Shown in pieces: positions 1-8,333 of a DNA stretch of 64,000 nucleotides. Each line of letters begins with the position of its first letter. The stretch's first letter is position 1. The notes under the pieces are model-generated. The model made no database searches and was not told where the DNA came from. It saw only the letters and a list, made by a program, of their open reading frames with translations. Origin of the DNA: Actinoplanes regularis (GTDB taxonomy: Bacteria > Actinomycetota > Actinomycetes > Mycobacteriales > Micromonosporaceae); the NCBI RefSeq assembly GCF_900188005.1, contig NZ_FZNR01000010.1, forward strand, positions 1 to 64,000, written 5' to 3'. The translations under genes and the position numbers were made by a program.

Positions 1-480
1 CGATGGAAACTGCGGTGTCCGCGCCGGAGTCGAACTGCGTCCCGGCGACGGGCGATCCAACGGTGTTCGTGCCCTCCCTTTCCTCTGCTTCCAAAATGCT
101 GTGCTGCTTGTCGTGCCGTCCGCCGGTGCCGGAGCCCCACGCGACTTCATGGCCCCGTGCACGTGCGACGGACTGTCTTGCCAGGCGAGCCCCAAAACCA
201 GCATCGGCCCACCCTGCCCTGACCTGGAATTACGTCAGGGTCTTACATTCCACTTCCAGTACCTTGCCTTGCTGCGTGCGGTGATGCTTACTTCCCACCG
301 CTGTGCCGAGCGAGCCACGAAACGGGGTCCGGGCCCTGCGTAACGCTCGGTCTGCTTCGTCTGCGTCTTAGCTGATCTCTGCTGTCAACGAGAGAAACAT
401 TAGCAGGCTCGGCGGGAATGTCTAGTAACCCGGACCTAGATTTTCTCGGCAGCTGCCTCCCGGCTGCAGGGCGTCCGGTT
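1..480. other. No supportable gene
   Basis: Short open frames exist on both strands, but none has a convincing ribosome site, a recognisable domain or actinomycete codon bias along its length. Together with the remnants that follow, this looks like decayed DNA at the edge of an accessory region. Confidence 0.5.
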
Positions 481-789
481 CGCCGGGCCGGTCGATCCCG
501 ATCCGGAGGCGTAGCCCGCGCGTACCGCGTGGCGTTGCTGGAGGCGCTGCCCGGCTGGGCGTGAGACGCGCAGGAGGCGGACTTCGCCGAGGGCCTGGAG
601 AAGCTGCGCGCCTACGCTGACGAACACGGGCACGCCCGAGTACCTCTGGGCTGCGTGAGCGACGACGGGTTCAAGTTCGGCAACTGGGTCGGCCACAGGC
701 GCAGCGACCGGCGGCTCGGGAAGCTCGGCGCCGACCGGGCGGCACAGCTGGAGAAGGTGCCCGGTCGGGTGTGGGACGCGCGGCGCTAG
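481..789 (+). pseudogene. Helicase-associated (HA) domain remnant
   Basis: The plus frame running into the TAG at 787-789 reads as a helicase-associated domain repeat: LEALPGW, then an in-frame TGA at 562-564 where the family has Trp, then DFAEGLEKLRAYADEHGHAR, then GNWVGHRRSDRRLGKL. HA domains occur in arrays at the C-terminus of large actinomycete DEAD/DEAH-like helicases. Here about one repeat survives, with a nonsense mutation and no helicase core upstream, so I call it a relic. The motif match is direct reading; the family assignment is from memory of the domain. Confidence 0.6.
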
Positions 790-1318
790 CCGGGCGCTCC
801 GTCGGTGACCCAAGCCGTTCATCCGACACTCCCCACCGCCGCCTCAGCGGCGATGGGGCACGAGCTGGTCCGTCACTAAACGTGGCAACGGAAGCTGATG
901 GGGGTGCGAACTCGCGACAGTCGAATAGGCGGTCTCACCAGTCCCGACACCCAAGCCAGCAAGGCCAAGGCCGCAGGCAGCGGAGTGTTTCGTGTATGCG
1001 CTCTGCCAGAGCTGGGTACGGTTGACCGACGGGCCTGCCCACATCGAGTGGCACGCGTCTCTCGGGCAGGACCAGTCTCCGACTGCCTCAGTAACCCAAC
1101 TGCGGCCCGCGTAAGACAGCTGTACGCAGAGAGTTCACACAAGGGCCGCGATCACCCGGTGCCAGAAGTCGCCCTCCGGGCCTACTTCCGGAACGGCAGA
1201 GTGTGGAACGACTTCTGGAACGCCGTGAGGATCAAGTCCTACTGCCTGGAACCGCCGCCCCGCTTGATCACACTGAGGGAGGCACGTTCCACAACCATGG
1301 AAGCGCAACGGGCGGCCT
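790..1318. other. No supportable gene
   Basis: About 530 bases with only short conflicting frames. One piece (917-942) resembles 6652-6677 beyond the lasso cluster. I see no other structure. Confidence 0.5.
917..942 (+). repeat. Imperfect direct repeat, copy 1
   Basis: This 26-base stretch matches 6652-6677 at 22 positions, including an uninterrupted AGGCGGTCTCAC core. The two copies bracket the lasso cluster in the same orientation about 5.7 kb apart. They could be recombination junctions, or two relics of one decayed coding sequence, since copy 2 lies in a recombinase-like fragment. Confidence 0.45.
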
Positions 1319-1530
1319 TCAAGCCTCTTGGGCGGCCGCCGCGAGGTTCTCACGCATGATCTTTGTCGTCGGGTGGTCGTCGCCGAGCACCCGACGGCAG
1401 TCGGTCAGGGCTTGCTCGTACAGCGGGATGGCCCGGACCAGGTCCCCAGCCGACTCGTAGGCGTGGGCGAGGTTGTCCACCGAGGCCAGGGTGTGGGGCG
1501 ATCGTCGCCGAGCACCCGGCGGTAGCCCGA
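1319..1530 (-). pseudogene. TPR-repeat protein remnant, frameshifted
   Basis: Read on the minus strand, this is the C-terminal end of a tetratricopeptide-repeat protein of the actinomycete NB-ARC/FxSxx-COOH-neighbour type: LASVDNLAHAYESAGDLVRA, then LYEQALTDCRRVLGDDHPTT, ending AAAAQEA-stop at 1319. Another unit's YRRVLGDD lies just upstream near 1510, out of frame because about one base is missing near 1498. No start or N-terminal domain is visible. A truncated, frameshifted relic is the best reading. Confidence 0.55.
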
Positions 1531-1571
1531 AGGCTTCGAGTTGGCGGATGTGAGCAGCGTGACGATCTTCT

Positions 1572-1703
1572 AAGAATCCCCGGAAACTCGAACTACTACG
1601 CGTCGGGTACGTCGCCGCAGCGATCCGCTACCACCACCTATTGACGAAAGAGCAGTTCGACCGCCTCACCGAGCCCTGGAACAAGGTGATCGGACCGCTG
1701 TAG
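1572..1703 (+). pseudogene. Orphan C-terminal coding fragment
   Basis: An open plus-strand frame ends at the TAG at 1701-1703 and reads RKLELLRVGYVAAAIRYHHL followed by LTKEQFDRLTEPWNKVIGPL. The composition looks like a real protein C-terminus, but no start is visible upstream and I do not recognise the family. It is probably the tail of a gene lost with its neighbours. Confidence 0.3.
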
Positions 1704-1844
1704 CCAACCCGGTCAGCCACTGACATTCGGCGAGAGATGCGCGCTGACATGCAGGCGCGAGGGTCTCACTTGCGCCAGTGCCTGGCCTGTCTTCTCGTCT
1801 CAGCCGTCGCACCGCCTTCTGTGATTTCTGTTGGACATGCACGG

Positions 1845-1950
1845 TAGAGATAATTTGCGATTTTTTCTCATAAAAAGTAATAAACTCACTTGCCGGGCCT
1901 ACGATGGCATCGCAACGATCGCCGTGTCGCACACGGAAGGAGATGGGTTC
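1845..1950 (+). promoter_or_regulatory. AT-rich promoter region of lasso operon
   Basis: Bases about 1845-1890 are strikingly AT-rich for this genome (TTTGCGATTTTTTCTCATAA), just before the lasso precursor. A clear AAGGAGAT ribosome site at 1937-1944 lies six bases before the ATG at 1951. No specific -35/-10 pair can be fixed by eye. Confidence 0.5.
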
Positions 1951-2076
1951 ATGAAGAAGACCACCGTCAAGCGTCCGTACCAGGCTCCGAAGGTGACGGT
2001 TCTGGGCGAGTTCCGGACCGCGACCGGTATGTACGGCCGGCGCGGCTACGACCGGACACTCCAGACCAAGGCCTGA
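1951..2076 (+). CDS. Lasso peptide precursor (A)
   Basis: A 41-residue precursor. The leader carries the actinobacterial lasso motif YxxPx(L/V)xxxGxFxxxT as YQAPKVTVLGEFRTAT. With the conserved Thr at position -2, the leader ends TG and the core is MYGRRGYDRTLQTKA (15 residues), giving a Met1-Asp8 eight-residue macrolactam. Cutting one residue earlier gives Gly1-Asp9. Length and the Gly3, Gly6, Asp8, Arg9, Lys14 pattern resemble citrulassins as I remember them. The start at 1951 is chosen for its AAGGAGAT site; the frame is open upstream but that part is not leader-like. It is first in the operon. Confidence 0.9.
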   Translation: MKKTTVKRPYQAPKVTVLGEFRTATGMYGRRGYDRTLQTKA

Positions 2077-2088
2077 CCGTTCGCCTGC

Positions 2089-3984
2089 ATGTCGCAGCTT
2101 ATGTCTGACCTGAGTGGCATGCCGGGTCACGGTGAGCCGTACTTTGTGGTCCTTCCCGACCACGAGGGAGGTCTCGCCGTGGCTCGGCGCTTGAGTACGC
2201 CGCACACCCGGATCCTCCGGCACGCCTCCGGGCGGCCCTGGCTCGTCGGGCGCTGGTCCGACGATCAGATCACGGTGGCGCAGGCGGGTTCGGCCCGGAT
2301 CGCGGTGGTGGGGTTTTGCGCGGTCGACCCGGCCGAGTTGGCGCGGCGCGCCGACCGGTTGCGGGAAGTGACCGGGCTCGACGCGTTCGCCGCGTCGCTG
2401 ACTGGCAGTTTCCATCTGATCGCGGCCGCGGACGGCCGGCTCCGCGTGCAGGGCAGCGCCTCGAATCTGCGGCTCGTCTACTACGCCGAGGTCGACGGCG
2501 TTCACGTGGCCGCCGACCGGGCCGACGTGCTGGCCGCCCTCACCGGCGCCACACTGGACCAGCGGCAGGTCGCCGTACGGTTGCTGTGGCCAACGCCGCA
2601 CCCCCTCCTGGACACGCCGCTGTGGCACGGCCTGCACGGCGTACCGGCGGGGCGGTATCTCCTGGTGGAGAACCACGGCCGGACCGCGCGCCTCGCGCGC
2701 TGGTGGGCACCCCCGGAACCGACCCGATCGCTGGCCGAGGGCGCCGTACTGGTTCGCGAGGCTCTCACCGAAGCGGTGCGAGCCCGTACGGCGGCGGGCG
2801 CGACGATCAGCTGCGATCTGTCCGGCGGGCTGGACTCGACCTCGATCTGCTTCCTCGCCGCCGCGGGTGAGGGCAAGGTGCTGGCCAGCACGTGGCCCGG
2901 TCTGGACCCGGCGGACGACGACCTGTTGTGGGCGCGCCGGGCTGCCGCGCGGCTGCCCGGCGTGGATCACCTGGTGTGGCGGGCCGAGGAGTCGCCGCTG
3001 GTCTACGAGGGCCTGCTGGAGATCGACGATCCTCTGGACGAGCCCACCATCGGCGTGATGGACCGGGCTCGGGCCCTGAGTCACCTGCCCCGGCTGGCCG
3101 CCGCCGGCAGCCGCCTGCATCTGACCGGGATCGGTGGTGACCACGTCACCTGGTGTTCGGAGGCCTACTACCACCGGCTGCTGCGCCAGGCTCCGGTGGC
3201 CGCGATCCGGCAGCTACGGGGCTTCCGGGCATTGTTCAACTGGCCGCTGGGTCCGCTGCTGACCACACTCGCCGACCGCCGGCCGTACCGTCGCTGGCTT
3301 GCCGACGCGGCCGACGGGCTACGGAAACCGCTGCCCGAGCCGGTCGTGGGCGCGCTCGGCTGGAACGGCCCGCCCCGGCTCTTCCCGTGGATCACGCAGC
3401 ACGCGGCGAACCTGGTGACGGAGGCGCTGCGGAGCGCGGCGGAGTCGGCGGAGCCGTTGCACGCCGACCGGGGCATGCACGCCGACCTGGAGCAGATCCA
3501 GGCCACGGCCAGGATCGTGCGGCAGTGGGAACAGATGAGCGGCCGGGTCGGACTGCCCATCGCCTCACCGTTCTTCGACGACCGCGTGATCAGCGCCTGC
3601 CTCTCCGTACGCCCGCTGGAGCGGGTGACGCCATGGCGGTACAAGCCGTTGCTCGTCGAGGCCATGCGCGGAGTCGTCCCGGACGAGTGCCTGGCCCGGA
3701 CCAGCAAGGCCCAGGCCGCCCTCGACGCGGCCCGGGGCCTGCGGGAAAACAGCGCCCAGCTGGTCGCCATGTGGACGGAGTCGCGGCTCGGGGAGCTGGG
3801 TCTGGTCGATCGTGACCACCTCGTCCGGCTGACCGCACAGCCGGACGACCCGAGCCTGCGCCACGCCATCCTGTACTCGACCATCGGCTGCGAAGTGTGG
3901 CTGCGTGGCCTCGAAACCCGCGGCCTGAGCGCCGCCGGGGTCCCGGAGAGGAGCAGCGACGATGTCGCTACGGCTACACCCTGA
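2089..3984 (+). CDS. Lasso cyclase (asparagine synthetase-like, C)
   Basis: This protein of about 631 residues resembles asparagine synthetase B. It has an N-terminal glutaminase-like region that lacks the usual catalytic Cys and a C-terminal ATP-pyrophosphatase domain with the PP-loop SGGLDST near residue 245. In lasso biosynthesis this enzyme adenylates the ring Asp/Glu side chain and closes the macrolactam with the core N-terminus. It begins 12 bases after the precursor stop; an alternative ATG is at 2101. Its last 23 bases overlap the RRE gene, implying translational coupling. Confidence 0.9.
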   Translation: MSQLMSDLSGMPGHGEPYFVVLPDHEGGLAVARRLSTPHTRILRHASGRPWLVGRWSDDQITVAQAGSARIAVVGFCAVDPAELARRADRLREVTGLDAFAASLTGSFHLIAAADGRLRVQGSASNLRLVYYAEVDGVHVAADRADVLAALTGATLDQRQVAVRLLWPTPHPLLDTPLWHGLHGVPAGRYLLVENHGRTARLARWWAPPEPTRSLAEGAVLVREALTEAVRARTAAGATISCDLSGGLDSTSICFLAAAGEGKVLASTWPGLDPADDDLLWARRAAARLPGVDHLVWRAEESPLVYEGLLEIDDPLDEPTIGVMDRARALSHLPRLAAAGSRLHLTGIGGDHVTWCSEAYYHRLLRQAPVAAIRQLRGFRALFNWPLGPLLTTLADRRPYRRWLADAADGLRKPLPEPVVGALGWNGPPRLFPWITQHAANLVTEALRSAAESAEPLHADRGMHADLEQIQATARIVRQWEQMSGRVGLPIASPFFDDRVISACLSVRPLERVTPWRYKPLLVEAMRGVVPDECLARTSKAQAALDAARGLRENSAQLVAMWTESRLGELGLVDRDHLVRLTAQPDDPSLRHAILYSTIGCEVWLRGLETRGLSAAGVPERSSDDVATATP

Positions 3985-4222
3985 TCTGGCCTCGGCCGAC
4001 ACCGAGTACGGCACCGTCCTGCTGGACCAGCGTGCCGGACGATACTGGCAGCTCAACCCCAGCGCCGCCCTGATCATGCAGGTCCTCGCCGACGGCGGCG
4101 ACCGCGACCGGGCCGCGGATGCGCTCCTGGAGCAGTTCGACGTCGAGCCGGATGCGGCGCTGCGTGACGTCGACTCGCTGGTGGACGCGCTTACCGAGGC
4201 CGGCCTGGTGGTCGAGTCGTGA
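3962..4222 (+). CDS. PqqD-like RiPP recognition element (B1)
   Basis: An 86-residue stand-alone PqqD-fold protein. The YGTVLLDQRAGRYWQLN segment followed by an Ala/Asp-rich helical half is typical of lasso RRE proteins, which bind the precursor leader and present it to the leader peptidase and cyclase. It overlaps the cyclase gene by 23 bases and its stop overlaps the next GTG start as GTGA. The split B1/B2 arrangement is typical of Gram-positive lasso clusters, unlike the fused McjB of proteobacteria. Confidence 0.9.
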   Translation: MSLRLHPDLASADTEYGTVLLDQRAGRYWQLNPSAALIMQVLADGGDRDRAADALLEQFDVEPDAALRDVDSLVDALTEAGLVVES

Positions 4223-4668
4223 CCACGCCGGCCGCTCTCACCCGGCCCGAACCACCGGGTACGGCCGCCCGGCGGTTCGCGGCGCGCATCGCCGTCCTGC
4301 TGGCCCGTGCCCTGGCGATGCTGCCGCCCAAGCGACTCCGCTGGGTGCTGACGGTCCTCAGCCGTGGTGCCCGACCGGCGCGATACGCGCAGGCCAAGGC
4401 GGCCCGGGACCTGGTCATGGCGGTCAGCCTGCGCTGCCTGGGCCCGCAGGGCTGTTTGCCCCGCTCGCTAGCCACCGTCCTATTGTGCCGGTTCGCTGGC
4501 CGGTGGCCGACGTGGTGCGTGGGGGTACGGGTGACGCCGCCGTTCAGTGCGCACAGCTGGGTGGAGGCCGACCGGCGACTGGTGGACGAACCCATGCCGG
4601 GCGAGTGCCTGGCCCGGCTCATCACGGTGCCTCCGGGCCCGGACCGCCGATGCTCCGATGCTGGTTGA
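4219..4668 (+). CDS. Lasso leader peptidase (transglutaminase-like, B2)
   Basis: A 149-residue McjB C-terminal-type protein, predicted to cleave the leader from the precursor. The transglutaminase-fold Cys and His are visible: Cys79 in GPQGCLPRSLA and His112 in FSAHSWVEA, with acidic residues just after for the third position. The GTG start overlaps the RRE stop, and the 3' end overlaps the exporter start by 11 bases. Size and position match stand-alone lasso B2 proteases. Confidence 0.88.
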   Translation: MTTPAALTRPEPPGTAARRFAARIAVLLARALAMLPPKRLRWVLTVLSRGARPARYAQAKAARDLVMAVSLRCLGPQGCLPRSLATVLLCRFAGRWPTWCVGVRVTPPFSAHSWVEADRRLVDEPMPGECLARLITVPPGPDRRCSDAG

Positions 4669-6457
4669 CCAGGCTCGGCGGATGCGGAACGGGCCGGCCC
4701 TGCTGGACCTGCTACGGGGACATCACCGCCGCATCGCCGCAGCGGTCGCGCTGACGCTCGCCGGCTCGCTGTTCGGCCTCGCTCAGCCGCTGCTGGTCCG
4801 GAACATCATCGAAGCCACCGGCGCCGGCCGCCCGTTCACCGCCACGGTGATCATGCTGGTGTCGTTGTTCGCGGCGCAGGCGCTCGTCCAGGCCGTGGCG
4901 GGGTTCGTGCTGGCCCGCGCCGGCGAGCACATCGTCCTCGGGATCCGGCTCAATCTCGTGCACCACCTGCTGCGGCTCACCATGCCATGCCACGACACCT
5001 ACCGGGTCGGCGATCTGATCTCCCGCGCCGGCACCGACAGTTTCGCCCTGCGCCGGCTCGCCGCCGACGGCTGCGCCGACGCGGTGACCGGCGTCATCGG
5101 TCTGGGCGGGGCCGTGGCCGTGCTGATCTGGCTCGACCCGGTCCTGTTCCTGGTCGTCGCGGTACTCGTCGCGGTCGGGCTGGGCACCCTCGTGCCGGTG
5201 CTGCGCGGCATGCGACAGGCCGCGCTCGGCAGCCAGCAGGCCACCGGCGAACTCGCCGGCGATCTGGACCGGGCCCTGTCCGCCTTGCGCACGGTGCGGG
5301 CGAACCGCGCCGAACACCGCGAGACGCAACGCATCGGCGCCCAGGCCCGCGCGGCCTACGAGCACGGCGTACGTACGGCACGGCTGAGCGCCGCGGTAGG
5401 ACCGGCGAGCCAACTGGCGGTGGACGGCTCCTTCCTGGTGGTGCTGCTGGTCGGCGGCGTGCGGGTCTCCACCGGGGCCAGTTCGCTGGCCGATCTGGTC
5501 GCGTTCCTGCTGTACATCAGTTACCTCGCGGTGCCGATCAGCTCCGTCTTCCAGGCCCTGAGCGCCATCCAGGAAAGCAGCGGCGCACTGCACCGCATCA
5601 ACGAGATCCTCGCCCTGCCGATCGAGACCGACGAACCCGTCCCGGTCGCCGCGCCGGCCTCCGCGGTAAGCCGGTCTACCAGCAGCACTTCCGCAACCGG
5701 TCGGGAGCCGGCGCCGGTGCTGGAGTTCCGCGACGTCTGGTTCGGCTACGACACCCGGCAGCCGGTACTGCGTGGTGTCTCGTTCCGCTTGCCCGATCGT
5801 GGGCACATCGCGCTGGTGGGTGGCTCCGGTTCAGGAAAATCCACCATCTTCGCGCTGGCCGAGCGGTTCTACGACCCTGACCGCGGCGAGATCCTCCTCG
5901 ACGGCGTGGACATCCGGAAGTTGCGCAGGTCCGAATGCCGGGCAAAGCTCGGATTCGTCGAGCAGCACTCGCCGGTGTTCCACGGCACCCTGCGGGAGAA
6001 CCTCACCTACGGTGCGCCCGAGGCCACCGCCGACGACCTCGGCCGAATCGTGGCGCTGACCAATCTCGAGGACCTGGTCCGGCGCCTGCCGGACGGTCTG
6101 GACAGCCCGCTGGGAGAGCGCGGAATCCGGCTCTCCGGCGGCCAACGCCAGCGGATCGCCGTAGCGCGCGCCCTGCTGGCCCGCCCGGCACTGCTTCTGC
6201 TGGACGAACCCACCGCGCACCTGGACCCGGTCAACGAGGCGGCCCTGCGGCAGGCCATCGAGCAGGTGTCCCGCGACTGCGCGCTGCTCGTGGCGGCGCA
6301 TCGCTTCTCCACCGTGCGGGACGCAAACCAGATCGTCGTCCTCGACGAGGGCCGGGTCGCCGCGGTCGGCGATCACGAGGATCTGCTCGTCCGGAGCCCT
6401 TACTACCGCCGCTTGGCGAGCGAGTGGCGGCTGGCGCCGTCGAACAGTCCTCCGTAG
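4658..6457 (+). CDS. Lasso peptide ABC exporter (D)
   Basis: A half-transporter of about 599 residues. The N-terminal membrane domain (about residues 25-310, six likely helices) is followed by a nucleotide-binding domain with Walker A GGSGSGKST near residue 387, signature LSGGQRQRIAVARAL near 492 and Walker B LLLLDEP. In lasso clusters this protein exports the mature peptide and often gives self-immunity. I chose ATG 4658, which overlaps the peptidase stop by 11 bases, rather than the longer open frame; ATG 4682 is possible. It is the last gene of the operon. Confidence 0.88.
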   Translation: MLVDQARRMRNGPALLDLLRGHHRRIAAAVALTLAGSLFGLAQPLLVRNIIEATGAGRPFTATVIMLVSLFAAQALVQAVAGFVLARAGEHIVLGIRLNLVHHLLRLTMPCHDTYRVGDLISRAGTDSFALRRLAADGCADAVTGVIGLGGAVAVLIWLDPVLFLVVAVLVAVGLGTLVPVLRGMRQAALGSQQATGELAGDLDRALSALRTVRANRAEHRETQRIGAQARAAYEHGVRTARLSAAVGPASQLAVDGSFLVVLLVGGVRVSTGASSLADLVAFLLYISYLAVPISSVFQALSAIQESSGALHRINEILALPIETDEPVPVAAPASAVSRSTSSTSATGREPAPVLEFRDVWFGYDTRQPVLRGVSFRLPDRGHIALVGGSGSGKSTIFALAERFYDPDRGEILLDGVDIRKLRRSECRAKLGFVEQHSPVFHGTLRENLTYGAPEATADDLGRIVALTNLEDLVRRLPDGLDSPLGERGIRLSGGQRQRIAVARALLARPALLLLDEPTAHLDPVNEAALRQAIEQVSRDCALLVAAHRFSTVRDANQIVVLDEGRVAAVGDHEDLLVRSPYYRRLASEWRLAPSNSPP

Positions 6458-6484
6458 GGCGAGGCGACGGTCGTGGGCGTGTCT

Positions 6485-6730
6485 GAGGGTCCAGCGGGAA
6501 ACGATCGTCGCGACCGCACTCGGCTACCACCAGGGTCACCACTGCCCGTCTCGTCGCTGAGCCCGGCGCGACCTAGTTCAGCTACGCGCCCGGTGACCAC
6601 GGAAAGTATCTGGCCCGGTCGGTTGCCGATCTCATCCAGGCCGAACAGGCGACAGTTGATCAGGCGGTCTCACTAGTATATCGAGGGTCGGCTTCCGAAG
6701 AGCCCGTCACCCCGTCGATGTTGATGCCAG
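6485..6730 (+). pseudogene. Broken C-terminal tail, recombinase-like
   Basis: Across two frames the plus strand reads RETIVATALGYHQGH, then ARLVAEPGAT, an in-frame TAG where Trp is expected, then FSYAPGDHGKYLARSVADLI. The ALGYH...GxTWxxYAPGDH pattern is, as far as I recall, a C-terminal signature of a family of actinomycete integrase-like proteins. A frameshift near 6541 and the nonsense codon make it non-functional. The family name is tentative. Confidence 0.4.
6652..6677 (+). repeat. Imperfect direct repeat, copy 2
   Basis: Partner of 917-942 (22 of 26 positions identical, same orientation), lying within the broken recombinase-like tail on the far side of the lasso cluster. Confidence 0.45.
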
Positions 6731-6823
6731 CGTGCAAGAGACCTTATTCCAAGATCCACTCGTGGCGGGTTTCGGGCTTACGTCATCTTCTGGCCACCGC
6801 CGCAGCCTCGGGAGAGCAGTCGA

Positions 6824-8023
6824 ATGGGCGCTGACGTCAGGTACGCGGCCACCGCCATGGCCGCCCTCGGCTACGTCATCACCGCTCTCGGCACCTGCAT
6901 TGTGCTGCTCTCCGACGACTTCGGCGTACCCCCGGAACAACTCGCCTGGCTGCCCGCAACGTTCGGCTTCGGATTGCTGGCCATGGCGCCGGCCGGCCCG
7001 GTGCTGCTGCGCGACGGTCCGCGCCGGGCGCTGGCCGGAGGTTCGTTCGCCATCGCAGCCGGCGCGACTCTGCTGGCGTTCGCCTGGATCCCGGCGATGG
7101 CGGTCGTCGGCGGCCTGCTGCTCGGCGCGGGCGGTGCGGCGTTCGCGCTCGTCACCCCGGCGATGCTGGCCGGGGCGCGGGCGGCGGTGCAGCTCACCAA
7201 GGTCAACGCCGCGGCCAGTGGCGCCTCGGTGCTCGCCCCGGCCGCGATCGGGGGCCTGAACGCGACCGGCGTGGTCAACGGCCGGCTGGCGCTGCTGCTC
7301 GTCGTACCCCCGTTGCTCCATCTGGCTGCGACCGCGCGTCCGGCGGCGCCGGAACCCCGGCCGCAGCGGATCGACCGGCCGGCCGCTGGTGCCGCAGCGC
7401 GACGCTGGGGTGCGGTGGTGCTCGCCGTATCGGTCGAGTTCTGCTTCAGCATCTGGGCCGTGACCCGGTTGGCCGCGGCGGGCCTGACACCCGGGACCGC
7501 CGCCGTGCTCGGCACAATGTTTCCGTTCGGCATGGCGTTGGGACGGCTGGCCGGGCCGCCCCTGATCGGCCGGATTCCGGTGGCACAGGTCGCCGCCGCA
7601 GTCACCGCTGCCGGTGCGCTGGTGGTCGTTGTCGCCGGCAACGCGGCCGCGATCACCGTAGGGCTGCTGGTGGCCGGTGTCGGCGTGGCGATCCTGTATC
7701 CGGTGACCCTTGCCGGCCTTATCGCGACCCCGCGCCTGAACGCCACACACGCCGCGTCGCTGGGCGCTCTGGCCTCAGGAACGGCCATCATCGCGGCTCC
7801 TGCGGCGTTGGCCCGGCTGGCCGAGGTGGTGGACCTGCGGCTCGCCTTCCTCCTCACCCTCCCGCTGTTGGCCGCATTGCTCCTGCTTCGCTATATCGAC
7901 CAGGTCCGAGGCGACAACCGTTGCCCGGAAATGGGGAAAGAGACGGAAAGCCGTGGTGGGCAGCGGGCCGTTGAGGGCGAGGAGGTCGTGCGATCAGGGC
8001 CCGGATTCACGACGCTTGAATAA
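6824..8023 (+). CDS. MFS transporter
   Basis: About 399 residues, with roughly twelve hydrophobic helices in two halves separated by a short Pro/Arg-rich linker near residue 170-190. It is an Ala/Gly/Leu-rich permease of the major facilitator type, with an Arg/Asp-containing loop (LLRDGPRRALAGG) after the second helix. The hydrophilic tail after about residue 365 is unlike a permease and may be an extension. It is separated from the lasso operon by pseudogene debris, so a role in lasso export is not supported. Substrate unknown. Confidence 0.75.
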   Translation: MGADVRYAATAMAALGYVITALGTCIVLLSDDFGVPPEQLAWLPATFGFGLLAMAPAGPVLLRDGPRRALAGGSFAIAAGATLLAFAWIPAMAVVGGLLLGAGGAAFALVTPAMLAGARAAVQLTKVNAAASGASVLAPAAIGGLNATGVVNGRLALLLVVPPLLHLAATARPAAPEPRPQRIDRPAAGAAARRWGAVVLAVSVEFCFSIWAVTRLAAAGLTPGTAAVLGTMFPFGMALGRLAGPPLIGRIPVAQVAAAVTAAGALVVVVAGNAAAITVGLLVAGVGVAILYPVTLAGLIATPRLNATHAASLGALASGTAIIAAPAALARLAEVVDLRLAFLLTLPLLAALLLLRYIDQVRGDNRCPEMGKETESRGGQRAVEGEEVVRSGPGFTTLE

Positions 8024-8136
8024 GCGCGACCCGGCAACAGCTCGGTTCGTCGCTCAGGAGCAGGCCGCGCCGCCACGTTCACCGAATGATCGAGGCGTGT
8101 TTCCATCCCTGACCCGGACCACTGTAATCGCGTGCG

Positions 8137-8158
8137 CTCCGTGGCGTCCGCCACGGAG
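8137..8158 (+). terminator. Hairpin after MFS gene
   Basis: Perfect 10-base arms CTCCGTGGCG (8137-8146) and CGCCACGGAG (8149-8158) lie 114 bases after the MFS stop, with no T-run. It may act as a GC-rich terminator. The rest of 8024-8275 shows no gene. Confidence 0.4.
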
Positions 8159-8275
8159 TCCGCTGCGCGAGTTGCGTGTCTTCTACCGGGAGGCGGCCGA
8201 CAGCGGCCGGGCTGTCCTGCTCAGCATCTCGATCTAGCAGCGCCGATTCAAGACCCTGGCGGCGACGGCTCGTTC

Positions 8276-8318
8276 ACCCTTGGTCGCGCCCGACCGGTAC
8301 CGGCTCGCGACCAAGGGT
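8276..8318 (+). promoter_or_regulatory. Long inverted repeat before GTG start
   Basis: Perfect 13-base arms ACCCTTGGTCGCG (8276-8288) and CGCGACCAAGGGT (8306-8318) enclose a loop that itself contains the palindrome CCGGTACCGG. The right arm ends 15 bases before the GTG at 8334. The position suits an operator or an RNA structure limiting translation of the downstream gene; a terminator for upstream transcription is the alternative. Confidence 0.5.
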
Positions 8319-8333
8319 GTCTAAGCTCGCCCG

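Noticed and set aside
436..822. 128-residue minus-strand open frame
   Set aside because: It is the antisense shadow of the helicase-associated domain remnant; its Arg/Ala/Pro composition lacks any motif or ribosome site.
1845..1950. Riboswitch before the lasso precursor
   Set aside because: The AT-rich leader shows no strong stem or known aptamer pattern; a promoter region explains it.
1666..3174. Very long minus-strand frame opposite the lasso cyclase
   Set aside because: High-GC antisense shadow; the plus-strand cyclase has clear domain motifs and operon overlaps.
6824..8023. MFS permease as part of the lasso cluster
   Set aside because: Separated from the exporter gene by about 370 bases of recombinase debris with no shared promoter; the cluster already has its ABC exporter.
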